35,653 bases of DNA, taken from contig JABIZD010000115.1 in the NCBI GenBank assembly GCA_018666555.1, positions 1 to 35,653 on the forward strand, read 5' to 3'. The DNA comes from Gammaproteobacteria bacterium (GTDB taxonomy: Bacteria > Pseudomonadota > Gammaproteobacteria > Pseudomonadales > Azotimanducaceae). Below are positions 16,557 to 26,757 of the stretch, in pieces. The position numbers and the translations under genes were made by a program. Position 1 is the first letter of the stretch. Every line of letters starts with the position of its first letter. The notes below the pieces were generated by a model. It ran no database searches. It was not told where the DNA came from and saw only the letters and a list, made by a program, of their open reading frames with translations.

Positions 16557-17135
16557 TTGACTAAAACTGTTTCGTCTTCATCCCTTAGAATTATCGGCGG
16601 AATCTGGCGCGGTAGCAAAGTTTCGTTTGCCGAACTACCCCAGGTCAGACCCTCGCCATCCAGAGTCAGAGAAACTTTATTCAACTGGTTGCAGGGAGAG
16701 ATTGCCGGTAAATCGTGCCTGGAACTATTCTCAGGCAGCGGTATTCTCAGTTTTGAAGCTCTCTCGCGAGGTGCTGGCCAGGTTGTACTGGTAGATCAAG
16801 AAGCTGAAGTCTGTCGCCAGCAGCGCAATAGCTTTCAACAATTAAATGTATCACCTGACCTTTTTTCAATCTACTGCAGCAGTGCAGAGAAATACCTTGA
16901 AGCGCCATCTTCCCACCCTTTTGATGTTATTTTCATGGACCCGCCTTTTTTAATGGCTGACTACCAGCCACTGGTTAAAACGATTATAGACAATCAATGG
17001 CTGCAGCGAGATGGCCTGATTTATATTGAAAGCGGCATTAAACTAGGACAGGACAAAAAATTCGCTGACCTGCCCATTATTAAACAAAAACAAGCCGGCC
17101 AGGTTCACTCTACATTGATGCGCAACGAACATTGA
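16557..17135 (+). CDS. rsmD: 16S rRNA (guanine966-N2)-methyltransferase (TTG start)
   Basis: RsmD methylates G966 of 16S rRNA. The 192-residue protein has LRIIGGIWRGSKV, VRPSPSRVRETLFNWL, the SAM-binding LELFSGSGILSFEALSRGA and the catalytic FMDPPF. TTG 16557 is the only usable start: an in-frame stop lies 13 bases upstream (16542-16544), and the next ATG is at the catalytic motif. The N-terminal length then matches the family. The ribosome-binding site is weak. Only 31 bases separate it from divergent ftsY, as in Pseudomonas and E. coli. Confidence 0.95.
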   Translation: MTKTVSSSSLRIIGGIWRGSKVSFAELPQVRPSPSRVRETLFNWLQGEIAGKSCLELFSGSGILSFEALSRGAGQVVLVDQEAEVCRQQRNSFQQLNVSPDLFSIYCSSAEKYLEAPSSHPFDVIFMDPPFLMADYQPLVKTIIDNQWLQRDGLIYIESGIKLGQDKKFADLPIIKQKQAGQVHSTLMRNEH

Positions 17136-17159
17136 CGCTCTCTGGAAGTCATGTATCAT
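17132..17159 (+). promoter_or_regulatory. probable sigma-70 promoter for coaD
   Basis: TTGACG (17132-17137) and TATCAT (17154-17159) are separated by 16 bases, each a 5/6 match to consensus. The -35 overlaps the rsmD stop codon. Transcription would begin about 20 bases before the coaD ATG. Confidence 0.55.
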
Positions 17160-17187
17160 TCTGCCTTTAATCAGGAACTAAACAGCC

Positions 17188-17664
17188 ATGAGCACAGTAC
17201 TGTATCCGGGAACATTCAATCCCATCCACAACGGTCATGCGGATCTAGTTCAAAGAGCATCGCTTTTATTCGATAAAGTAATACTCGGCATTGCTACCAG
17301 CCCTCAGAAAGATCCTAGTGTCCTGGCTCTGAGAGTTGACCTGGCAAAACAGGCACTGGCACATATTAAAAATGTTGATGTTCAAGGCTTCAATGGACTG
17401 ACCGTAGATTTTGCAAAAACGGTCGGCGCCAGTGTTATTCTCAAGGGCATCAGAACCGTGACTGATTTTGAATACGAATTTCAGATGTTAAACATGAATC
17501 GAGTTCTAAACCCTGCGCTGGAAACCATATTCCTGGCGCCATCTGAAGAATATTCTTATATCTCGTCAACGCTAGTACGTCAGATCGCGTCCTATGGCGG
17601 TGATATCAGTCATTTCGTTCATCCCGCCATTGCCCAGGCTGTGCAAGATGGAAAAATCAGTTAG
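17188..17664 (+). CDS. coaD: phosphopantetheine adenylyltransferase
   Basis: CoaD transfers AMP to 4'-phosphopantetheine, the penultimate step of coenzyme A synthesis. The 158-residue nucleotidyltransferase has GTFNPIHNGH (nucleotide-binding H14-N-G-H17), ILKGIRTVTDFEYEFQMLNMN and the phosphate-binding EYSYISSTLVRQIA. A CAGGAA ribosome-binding site precedes the ATG. The 3' end overlaps convergent mutM by 4 bases. coaBC, which acts immediately before CoaD in the pathway, is 4.4 kb downstream. Confidence 0.97.
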   Translation: MSTVLYPGTFNPIHNGHADLVQRASLLFDKVILGIATSPQKDPSVLALRVDLAKQALAHIKNVDVQGFNGLTVDFAKTVGASVILKGIRTVTDFEYEFQMLNMNRVLNPALETIFLAPSEEYSYISSTLVRQIASYGGDISHFVHPAIAQAVQDGKIS

Positions 17665-18470
17665 CGCTGACAACGACTACAATAAACTGTTGCGCGCCCG
17701 CCAAGGCGAACCGCTTTAAGTGGTTTCTGACAAAAATAACAATCCTCTCCGTCGCGACCATAAACCTGTAGCGCCTGGCGAAAGTAACCCGGCGTACCAT
17801 CTTCCTTGCTGAAATCCCGTAAGCTGGTTCCTCCCGCCGCAATGGCTTTACCTAATACCACTCTAATTGCCTCTACGAGACGAGTACATCTATTCAGAGA
17901 CAATTTTCCGGCTGGAAATGTTGGCCTGATCCCAGCTGAAAAAAGCGCTTCATTAGCGTAAATATTACCCACGCCAACAACAATCTGAGCATTCATGATC
18001 AGCGTTTTGATGGCAACCTTTCGACCCCGGCACTGGGCGAAAAGATAGGATGGGGTAAATTCTTCAAGCAGAGGTTCAGGTCCTAAGTGATTCAGGAGCT
18101 TATGTTCATCGTCAGGTAACCAGAAAATTGACCCGAATTTTCTCGGGTCTCTATAGCGAAGTAGCTTGCCGTTGCTAAACAGGAAATCAACATGATCATG
18201 CGCCTGTGCTTCAATCTGTTCTGACAAAATCCGCAGGCTCCCCGACATACCCAGATGCAACATAATCTGACCTTCATGGGTATCAAGCAACAGGTACTTG
18301 GCTCGGCGCTTTACTTCTCTAACAACCTTCCCGGTTACGCTCTGCCCTAAACCGGGAGAAATAGGCCAGCGCAACTGGTACTCCCTTACATGAACAGCAT
18401 CAATGCGTTGACCCTTAATATGTGGCTCGATTCCTGCACGAGTGGTTTCTACTTCAGGTAATTCAGGCAT
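17661..18470 (-). CDS. mutM: formamidopyrimidine-DNA glycosylase
   Basis: MutM excises 8-oxoguanine and other oxidised purines and cleaves the abasic site. The ATG at 18470 gives MPELPEVETT, placing the nucleophilic Pro at position 2 and Glu at 3 as required after Met removal. An upstream in-frame start is excluded by this chemistry, and AGGAG lies just before the ATG. The 269 residues equal the E. coli length. The catalytic Lys lies in KRRAKYLLLD, and a C-terminal zinc finger has Cys pairs in DCYFCQKP and VYCSRCQR. The gene converges on coaD, as in many Gammaproteobacteria. Confidence 0.98.
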   Translation of the reverse strand: MPELPEVETTRAGIEPHIKGQRIDAVHVREYQLRWPISPGLGQSVTGKVVREVKRRAKYLLLDTHEGQIMLHLGMSGSLRILSEQIEAQAHDHVDFLFSNGKLLRYRDPRKFGSIFWLPDDEHKLLNHLGPEPLLEEFTPSYLFAQCRGRKVAIKTLIMNAQIVVGVGNIYANEALFSAGIRPTFPAGKLSLNRCTRLVEAIRVVLGKAIAAGGTSLRDFSKEDGTPGYFRQALQVYGRDGEDCYFCQKPLKAVRLGGRATVYCSRCQR

Positions 18471-18503
18471 AGGACTCCTGTCCAAAAACAAATCTGACGA
18501 CTA

Positions 18504-18533
18504 ATAACACTTATCTCAGTGACCCGTTTTCAA
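18504..18533 (-). promoter_or_regulatory. candidate promoter for mutM
   Basis: On the minus strand TTGAAA (18533-18528) and TGTTAT (18509-18504) are 18 bases apart, with matches of 5/6 and 4/6. The -10 lies 33 bases before the mutM ATG, within the gap between divergent mutM and hyuA. Confidence 0.4.
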
Positions 18534-18629
18534 TAGCTGCTTGCAGTAACCAGTTCAATTACCCTAAGCTATCGAAACCAGCTCAACTTACTGGCATTGA
18601 CATTATTTCACAAATAATTCCGTACCCTG

Positions 18630-20606
18630 ATGGAAAAAAATTTACTAGGAATTGATACCGGCGGGACCTTCACCGATTTTGTACTGATCGCTGGCAACAA
18701 AGTCATTACCCATAAGGTCCTGTCCACCCCGGATGCTCCCGAGCAAGCTATTTTTAAAGGCATCCATGATCTAGGCCTGGCCGCCATGCTGGCCTCCGGC
18801 AGGCTTATAATCGTCCATGGAACGACTGTTGCCACCAATGCCGCTCTGCAGCAAAAAGGTGCGAAAACTGCCTATATCACCAACCAAGGCCTGGCAGATG
18901 TTCTAAATATCGGCCGACAAACCCGATCTGAGCTTTACCACTTAAAACCCAGCAAACCGACCATACCGCTGCCTGATGCTCTCACCTTTGAAGTCGCAAC
19001 CAGAAGATCAGCGCAGGGAGAATTACTAGCTGAACTGGACGAACCGTCGCTGGATTACCTGGTCGATCAAATCAATCAAGCCAAGCCAGAGGCGGTTGCC
19101 ATTAATTTACTATTTTCGTTTCTTAACGATAGTGAAGAAAAACGAATTCAAGATAAACTCAGTCCCACCTATTTTGTCAGCCGCTCGTCTTTCGTGCTCC
19201 CAGAGTACCGGGAATATGAACGTGGTATTGCCACCTGGATGAATGCATCACTCGGCCCTTTACTCAGCAACTACCTGAATAAGCTCTCCGATGCCTTAGC
19301 ACCTAATGCGGTTACTATCATGCAATCCTCTGGACTGACAATCGCAGCCGATCAAGCGGCAAAACGCGGCATCAATCTGCTGTTATCCGGTCCCGCCGGC
19401 GGCCTCAGCGCAGCCAGGAGTCAGGTTCAAGCGACCAAATTGATTACCTTTGACATGGGCGGCACATCCACTGATGTTTCGCTAATCGACGATGACATCA
19501 AAATTACTAACCAGGGCCATATTGCCGGTCTGCCAATCGCTATTCCCATGGCTGACATCCATACCATTGGCGCAGGGGGAGGATCAATCGCCTATGTTGA
19601 CCAAGGTGGCATACTGCAAGTGGGGCCACTTTCAGCTGGCGCTAGCCCGGGACCCGCCTGTTATGGCCTAGGTGGAACAAAAGCAACGGTCACGGATGCT
19701 AATGTGGTTCTGAAACGACTGCCCAGCAGCCAGCTTCTAGCCGGTTCCATGGCGATTGACGATTCAAAAGCGCTTACCGCCATCAGCCTCATCGGCAAGC
19801 AGTTGAATTTATCGCCCAAACAGACAGCAGAGGGTATTATTGCGATCGCCAATGAGCACATGGCCCAGGCCTTGCGCCTCATCTCCATCCAGAGGGGCTT
19901 TGATCCACGCCAGTTTACCCTGGCCTGTTTTGGTGGTGCGGGCGGACTACATCTATGCGATCTTGCTGAAATGTTGGAAATAACTACCGCCATCGTTCCA
20001 CTCAACAGCGGTGTATTATCTGCCTTGGGTATGTTGTGTGCCCAACCAGGCAGAGAGTTGGTTAAAACAAAGCTCAGCCTGCTGGAGACACTACAGGAAA
20101 AGCAGATCCAGCAATGGCTGGAAGATCTTTTTCAGCAAGGCAGCAGAGAATTACTTGAAGAGGGAGTGGTTAACGTCTCCCAGCAGGCAAGTCTCGACCT
20201 TCGTTATCAGGGCCAGACCCATACACTTAACGTTCCTTTTAGCACGATCTCAGCTTGCCAGAGCGAATTTCAACTCCAGCACAAGGCTAGATACGGACAT
20301 CAGTTGAACCAACCGATAGAACTGCTCAATATCAGGTTGCGTTTGTCCTCACCTAGCAGAATAGCCTTGCCTGATCCGCAAAAACTGAACCGGGATCGTC
20401 TACCTGGCGCCGAAATCACTAGCTTAGAATTACCCGCTGATTCTGATGACTTGCAGACCGTTCAAAGGAAGGATCTGATACAGGATGACACCCTTCATGG
20501 CCCGGTCCTGATAACCGAAGACCACACTTTAACCAGGGTGAAGGAAAACTGGACGGCGAAGCAGACCGCTAGCGGCAGCCTATTACTTCGCAGAGAAATT
20601 ATTTAA
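18630..20606 (+). CDS. hydantoinase/oxoprolinase family protein, HyuA-type subunit
   Basis: The 658-residue protein belongs to the HyuA family (N-methylhydantoinase A, 5-oxoprolinase N-terminal half, acetone carboxylase beta subunit). It has an actin-like ATPase fold. Evidence is the N-terminal [26 protein letters not shown]-type phosphate loop ([13 protein letters not shown]), YREYERG, the second nucleotide loop [14 protein letters not shown] (about bases 19450-19491) and [12 protein letters not shown]. These enzymes usually need a HyuB partner encoded next door, and none is present here. The substrate cannot be deduced. No strong ribosome-binding site precedes the ATG. It sits between mutM and rpmG, which are near each other in E. 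coli, suggesting insertion. Its end overlaps convergent rpmG by 8 bases. Confidence 0.9.
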   Translation: MEKNLLGIDTGGTFTDFVLIAGNKVITHKVLSTPDAPEQAIFKGIHDLGLAAMLASGRLIIVHGTTVATNAALQQKGAKTAYITNQGLADVLNIGRQTRSELYHLKPSKPTIPLPDALTFEVATRRSAQGELLAELDEPSLDYLVDQINQAKPEAVAINLLFSFLNDSEEKRIQDKLSPTYFVSRSSFVLPEYREYERGIATWMNASLGPLLSNYLNKLSDALAPNAVTIMQSSGLTIAADQAAKRGINLLLSGPAGGLSAARSQVQATKLITFDMGGTSTDVSLIDDDIKITNQGHIAGLPIAIPMADIHTIGAGGGSIAYVDQGGILQVGPLSAGASPGPACYGLGGTKATVTDANVVLKRLPSSQLLAGSMAIDDSKALTAISLIGKQLNLSPKQTAEGIIAIANEHMAQALRLISIQRGFDPRQFTLACFGGAGGLHLCDLAEMLEITTAIVPLNSGVLSALGMLCAQPGRELVKTKLSLLETLQEKQIQQWLEDLFQQGSRELLEEGVVNVSQQASLDLRYQGQTHTLNVPFSTISACQSEFQLQHKARYGHQLNQPIELLNIRLRLSSPSRIALPDPQKLNRDRLPGAEITSLELPADSDDLQTVQRKDLIQDDTLHGPVLITEDHTLTRVKENWTAKQTASGSLLLRREII

Positions 20607-20754
20607 TTTTTGCTTCTTTATAAAGCACGTGCTTTCGAACGACCGGATCAAACTTTTTGATTTCCATCTTATCCGGCGTATTTTTCTTGTTCTTGCTGGT
20701 GGTGTAGTAATGACCTGTGCCAGCTGAAGACACCAGTTTAATCTTATCTCTCAT
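20599..20754 (-). CDS. rpmG: 50S ribosomal protein L33
   Basis: This 51-residue gene encodes L33, a small basic protein of the large ribosomal subunit near the E site. The translation begins [19 protein letters not shown] and ends [17 protein letters not shown], which is nearly the Pseudomonas/E. coli protein. It is the zinc-independent form, without Cys pairs. An AGAGGG ribosome-binding site lies 9 bases before the ATG. The 3' end overlaps hyuA by 8 bases. It is separated from rpmB by 177 bases, unusually far for this pair. Confidence 0.97.
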   Translation of the reverse strand: MRDKIKLVSSAGTGHYYTTSKNKKNTPDKMEIKKFDPVVRKHVLYKEAKIK

Positions 20755-20931
20755 ATTTAACTGCCCTCTGTAATAGCAATCTTGACCCTATATACTGCAA
20801 ACCCATAAGCAGGCTAACGAAAATGAGTTACATCCGCCTGACCTGACTCACCTAAACGACTCGATTTAAACCTTTTGCCAACCCTAAATCACTTATAGAC
20901 AAGGACTCGATCGACAGCTTCAACTCAAGGC
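20755..20931. other. rpmB-rpmG intergenic region
   Basis: This 177-base gap contains no supported gene. On the minus strand a TATATA hexamer lies about 35 bases upstream of rpmG and could be a -10 element, but its -35 is poor. The 10-mer TTGCCAACCC is present at 20875-20884. A 20-codon frame overlapping the rpmG start lacks a ribosome-binding site. Confidence 0.4.
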
Positions 20932-21168
20932 CTAGACTCTTTCCCCTCTAGCTTTGAGATCCGCAACAACGTTTTCTAAACCCAGTTTATCAATGATTCT
21001 CATCCCTTTAGCCGACACCCGCAGTTTTATAAACCGCTTCTCACTGGCCAGCCAAAACCGATGGTCATGGATATTCGGAAGGAAGCGACGTCGCGTTTTG
21101 TTATTAGCGTGAGAAACGTTGTTTCCGCTAATCGGTCTTTTTCCGGTGACCTGGCACACTCTGGACAT
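20932..21168 (-). CDS. rpmB: 50S ribosomal protein L28
   Basis: L28 is a basic large-subunit ribosomal protein. The 78 residues begin [21 protein letters not shown] and include the Asn-His-rich [11 protein letters not shown] and [11 protein letters not shown], typical of the family at its normal length. A GAGAAAGAA stretch before the ATG serves as the ribosome-binding site. It is followed on the same strand by rpmG and preceded by a strong promoter located after radC. Confidence 0.98.
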   Translation of the reverse strand: MSRVCQVTGKRPISGNNVSHANNKTRRRFLPNIHDHRFWLASEKRFIKLRVSAKGMRIIDKLGLENVVADLKARGERV

Positions 21169-21222
21169 GTTCTTTCTCGTTCAATTAATTAGTAACCCAC
21201 AGCCTCTCCGTAGGAGCGCGAC

Positions 21223-21251
21223 TTTATACCAGATGCCCGAGGCCTTTTCAA
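21223..21251 (-). promoter_or_regulatory. sigma-70 promoter for rpmB(-rpmG)
   Basis: On the minus strand TTGAAA (21251-21246) and TATAAA (21228-21223) are separated by exactly 17 bases, each a 5/6 match to consensus. The promoter sits between the radC stop and rpmB, giving a leader of about 48 bases. The leader contains a small CTCC/GGAG inverted repeat. This is one of the best promoters in the window. Confidence 0.65.
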
Positions 21252-21254
21252 TGT

Positions 21255-21872
21255 TTATAGTAATCCCCGTTCAACCATGGAAACAACGGCACCCTGCGCA
21301 ACGATCAAATGATCCAGAATACGGATATCAAATTTCTCAACTAGCACTCGCAATTCCTCTGTTAAATCAATATCCGCAGCAGACACCTGCCACGATCCAG
21401 AGGGATGGTTGTGACTGAGTATCAATGCACTGGCATTAATAGCCAGCGCCTGCTGAACTACCACCCTGGGATAAACCCTGACTGAATTGACCGTGCCCGA
21501 AAACAGAATCTTAAATTCAAGCATACGATGGGCAGAATCCAGAAACGCAACCGCAAACTGTTCAGTTTGAAAGTGACCCAGGCGGCGTAGCAAAAACCGC
21601 TGTATGTCTCTGGGCGCATGCATCACATCGGAATTCTTGAGCGCTTCGTAAATGACGCGATCAGCTAACTCAAAGCAGGCCTGTAACTGTTGTCGCCAGG
21701 CAACCGGCAAGGGAAAGACTTCTGATTCTACCTCCTGGCCTCTCAACCATTGGAGATTCTGCTCTCGACACAATCGTGCATAGAGCAGATCAAGACTCTC
21801 TGGATCACTGGATAAGCCAAGTATCAATGCCAGTAGATCCAGTTCTGAATAGTAAACCGCCTCGAATGCCAT
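21255..21872 (-). CDS. radC: RadC family JAB/MPN-domain protein
   Basis: The 205-residue protein carries the RadC C-terminal JAMM metalloprotease-like domain: AVAFLDSAHRMLE, GTVNSVRVYPR and the metal-binding SHNHPSGSWQVSAADIDLTEEL. The genuine role is unknown; the original DNA-repair link of RadC was withdrawn. The N-terminus is about 20 residues shorter than usual, starting directly at YYSELDLLALILGL, so the first part of the helix-hairpin-helix region is missing. No alternative ATG, GTG or TTG lies upstream before an in-frame stop. GGTGGG precedes the ATG. It is divergent from coaBC as in E. coli and Pseudomonas. Confidence 0.93.
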   Translation of the reverse strand: MAFEAVYYSELDLLALILGLSSDPESLDLLYARLCREQNLQWLRGQEVESEVFPLPVAWRQQLQACFELADRVIYEALKNSDVMHAPRDIQRFLLRRLGHFQTEQFAVAFLDSAHRMLEFKILFSGTVNSVRVYPRVVVQQALAINASALILSHNHPSGSWQVSAADIDLTEELRVLVEKFDIRILDHLIVAQGAVVSMVERGLL

Positions 21873-22061
21873 GTGCCCACCTTTTCTGTCGGCTTTCGAC
21901 CCTCCCAGGGAGTGTGCTTAAGCCATCTCAGATCACATTTTCCTAAACTTCGATTACAATAGAAAACTATCGGCAGTGTGCTATAGAGACTGAAACTGTT
22001 TATGATGCCGGATTATGCTCTAAGTAACAGGCGAAAGAGATGAACTCAAAGGGACAATGTT
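21873..22061. other. radC-coaBC divergent intergenic region
   Basis: This 189-base gap has no gene. On the plus strand an extended -10 (TGC followed by TATAGA at 21982-21987) could serve coaBC, and a TACAAT lies at about 21955-21960; neither has a convincing -35. A GGGA near 22050 gives the coaBC ribosome-binding site. Confidence 0.4.
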
Positions 22062-23281
22062 ATGAATAATGCATTGCTGACACTGAGAAATCGCAGAATT
22101 CTTCTTGGCGTGACTGGAGGGATTGCAGCTTATAAAGCAGCTGAGTTAACCCGGAGACTTCAGGATCAGGGAGCAGAAATTCGAATCATTATGACTCGTT
22201 CTGCAACCGAGTTTATTACACCCCTGACTTTGCAGGCATTGTCCCGCAATCCAGTCCATCTAGACTTACTCAACCCCGATACAGAGTCAGCTATGGGGCA
22301 CATTGACCTTGCGCGCTGGGCTGACCTTATATTAATTGCTCCAGCCAGCGCCAATTTCATGGCACGCCTTGCCAGTGGCCATGGTGATGATCTACTAACC
22401 ACGGTCTGTCTAGCTGCAGAATGTCCTGTAGCAGTCGCTCCAGCGATGAATCAGGCAATGTGGGCAAAACCAGCGGTCCAGAGCAACCAAAAATTGCTGG
22501 TGTCCAGGGGGGTGCATTTGCTGGGACCTGATCATGGCATCCAGGCCTGCGGGGATACCGGTGCTGGTAGACTGCTTGATATCGAAAAACTAACCCTGGC
22601 AACCAGTGCGTTATTTGATTCTGGCGAACTCACTGGTCAGACCGTTATGATCACGGCGGGCCCCACCCGCGAAGCCATTGATCCAGTTCGCTACATCAGC
22701 AACCACAGCAGTGGCAAACAAGGTTATGCCCTTGCTGAGGCAGCCTTGGATGCCGGAGCCAGAGTAATTCTTATTTCCGGGCCCACCCAACAGACGCCGC
22801 CGGACCGTGTTGACCTGGTGTCCGTCGTCAGTGCCCAGGACATGCACGAAAATGTTCAATCCAGACTCGCCGAAACGGATATTTTTATCGGTGTTGCTGC
22901 TGTTGCCGACTACCGCCCCAAATTGGTTCAAAATCAGAAAATTAAAAAAAACACCCATGGCCAACGCACGCTCATGTTGGAGTTTGTAGAAAACCCAGAC
23001 ATTATCGCCGAAGTCGCAAAGCGAGATCCTAAACCGTTTACAGTCGGTTTCGCAGCCGAAACAGAACATATTGAAGACTATGCCCGGAAGAAATTAACTG
23101 AAAAGAAACTCGATCTGATCATTGCAAACAATGTCGCTGACACCGACATTGGCTTTAACAGTGACTTAAACGAAACCACCATACTCTGGGAAAACGGCAA
23201 GATTGATATGCCGACCATGTCCAAGAAAGCATTATCCCAGAAAATTGTCACCATCATTTCCCAACATCTCAAGCATACAAT

Positions 23282-23285
<4 letters not shown>
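22062..23285 (+). CDS. coaBC: bifunctional phosphopantothenoylcysteine synthetase/decarboxylase
   Basis: CoaBC adds cysteine to 4'-phosphopantothenate and decarboxylates the product to 4'-phosphopantetheine, the substrate of CoaD. The 407-residue protein has the FMN-binding CoaC half ([14 protein letters not shown], the active-site His in [16 protein letters not shown], and the Cys loop [10 protein letters not shown]) and the CoaB half ([39 protein letters not shown] with the catalytic Lys). A GGGACA precedes the ATG. The stop overlaps dut by 4 bases (ATGA), the conserved coaBC-dut arrangement. Confidence 0.98.
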
Positions 23286-25307
<2,022 letters not shown>

Positions 25308-25316
25308 CCTGAAAAT

Positions 25317-25967
25317 TTAACTGACCCCATACGCCAGCCGATAAGCCTGCATCCGTTCCATTTGATCTTGAGAAAACTGGGTCGAGACAAACTCAATGAT
25401 ATCACTGAACTTGACGATGCTAATCACCGGCACTTGAAATTCCTGCTGGACTTCCTCAATAGCAGAATGGGAGCCATTGCCCTTTTCCTGGCGGTCAATT
25501 GCAACCACTACCCCGGCCAGCTCAGCGCCATGTTCCTGTATCAGATCAATGGCCTCTCGAATGGCCGTACCTGCGGTAATAATGTCATCGACAATGATAA
25601 CTTTCCCGCTCAGTTCTGCGCCGACCAACTGACCGCCTTCACCATGCTGTTTAGCCTCCTTTCGACTATAAGCATAAGACACATTTCTGTGAAAATGGGT
25701 ACTCAGGCTTATTGCTGTCGCACTAACCAGTGGAATACCCTTATAAGCAGGGCCAAATAAAACCTCAAAATCGACGCCGCTGGCCTGCAGGGCCTGAGCA
25801 TAATACTGCCCTAATCTGGCAAGAGATTCGCCATCCTGAAACAGCCCCGCATTAAAAAAATACGGGCTTTGCCGACCTGATTTTAAAGTGAAATCACCAA
25901 ATTTAAGCACCCCTTTTTGAATCGCAAACCTGATAAATTCATTAATAACATCCGCTTCTTTCTGCAT
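25317..25967 (-). CDS. pyrE: orotate phosphoribosyltransferase
   Basis: PyrE joins orotate and PRPP to form OMP in pyrimidine synthesis. The ATG at 25967 (MQKEADVINEFI) gives 216 residues, close to E. coli (213). An in-frame TTG overlapping the rph stop would add six residues but lacks a ribosome-binding site, while GGGA lies about 10 bases before the ATG. Motifs are LKFGDFTLKSGRQSPYFFN, GPAYKGIPL, SRKEAKQHGEGG and the PRPP loop VIIVDDIITAGTAIREA. It follows rph by 14 bases, the conserved rph-pyrE unit. No pyrimidine attenuator hairpin fits in the gap. Confidence 0.97.
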   Translation of the reverse strand: MQKEADVINEFIRFAIQKGVLKFGDFTLKSGRQSPYFFNAGLFQDGESLARLGQYYAQALQASGVDFEVLFGPAYKGIPLVSATAISLSTHFHRNVSYAYSRKEAKQHGEGGQLVGAELSGKVIIVDDIITAGTAIREAIDLIQEHGAELAGVVVAIDRQEKGNGSHSAIEEVQQEFQVPVISIVKFSDIIEFVSTQFSQDQMERMQAYRLAYGVS

Positions 25968-25981
25968 ATTAGGATCTTCCC

Positions 25982-26686
25982 TCAAGCCTTCTGATATTCA
26001 ACTAATGTTTTGATTCCATCCCTGGCCAGGTCAAGTAAGGCATCCAATTCGGACCGATTGAACGGCGCAGCTTCTGCCGTACCCTGCACTTCAATGAAGT
26101 CACCCTGTTCAGTCATAACCACGTTCATATCAGTTTCTGCATTAGAGTCTTCACTGTAATCAAGATCAAGCATTGGTACGCCTTTGACAATACCCACTGA
26201 TACAGAAGCCACATGCCGTTTATTAATTTTTGCACCATCTGGTAAGTGGTTGAGGGCATCGAATAAGGCAACACAGGCGCCAGTGATAGACGCTGTACGC
26301 GTGCCACCATCAGCTTGAATAACGTCGCAATCTATTTTCACGGTGTTCTCACCCATGGTCGACAAATCCACAGCTGCACGCAGGGACCGTCCTATCAATC
26401 TCTGAATTTCCTGAGTCCGTCCTGATTGCTTGCCCCTGGCTGCTTCACGACCCATACGATCGTGGGTCGACCTCGGCAACATGCCATACTCTGCAGTCAC
26501 CCAGCCTTCTCCCTTACCGCGCATAAACGGCGGGACCCCAGATTCAAGGCTGGCGGTGCAGATCACCTTAGTGTTACCAAAGCTGACCAGGACAGATCCT
26601 TCAGCATATTTATTAACGTTACGCTCAATGCTGATCTGGCGTAATTGGTTATACTCGCGACCCGCATTTCTATTAAATATAGACAT
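25982..26686 (-). CDS. rph: ribonuclease PH
   Basis: RNase PH trims tRNA 3' ends phosphorolytically. The 234-residue protein is intact, unlike the frameshifted E. coli K-12 gene. Motifs are [78 protein letters not shown] and [25 protein letters not shown] precedes the ATG. It is divergent from yicC, a widely conserved arrangement. Confidence 0.97.
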   Translation of the reverse strand: MSIFNRNAGREYNQLRQISIERNVNKYAEGSVLVSFGNTKVICTASLESGVPPFMRGKGEGWVTAEYGMLPRSTHDRMGREAARGKQSGRTQEIQRLIGRSLRAAVDLSTMGENTVKIDCDVIQADGGTRTASITGACVALFDALNHLPDGAKINKRHVASVSVGIVKGVPMLDLDYSEDSNAETDMNVVMTEQGDFIEVQGTAEAAPFNRSELDALLDLARDGIKTLVEYQKA

Positions 26687-26716
26687 ATTCTTCCAAAGAC
26701 TGTTAATGACATATTG

Positions 26717-26724
26717 ATTATACT
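26717..26724. promoter_or_regulatory. overlapping -10 elements of divergent rph and yicC
   Basis: A perfect TATAAT reads on the minus strand at 26722-26717, placed to drive rph. TATACT (26719-26724) reads on the plus strand towards yicC. The two overlap, so the divergent promoters would compete. No clear -35 is visible for either, which keeps confidence modest. Confidence 0.4.
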
Positions 26725-26757
26725 TCGCCTAACCAAGAAAAACTGCGAGTCAAAGAC

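Noticed and set aside
16526-16684. 53-residue N-terminal extension of FtsY
   Set aside because: Lies opposite the start of rsmD and does not resemble an FtsY A domain; the ATG at 16525 fits the family.
18597-18602. Perfect TTGACA before hyuA as a promoter
   Set aside because: The correctly spaced -10 is poor, and a better -10-like sequence would place the transcript start beyond the ATG.
20691-20790. 20-codon frame overlapping the rpmG start as a leader peptide
   Set aside because: No ribosome-binding site and no codon pattern suggesting attenuation.
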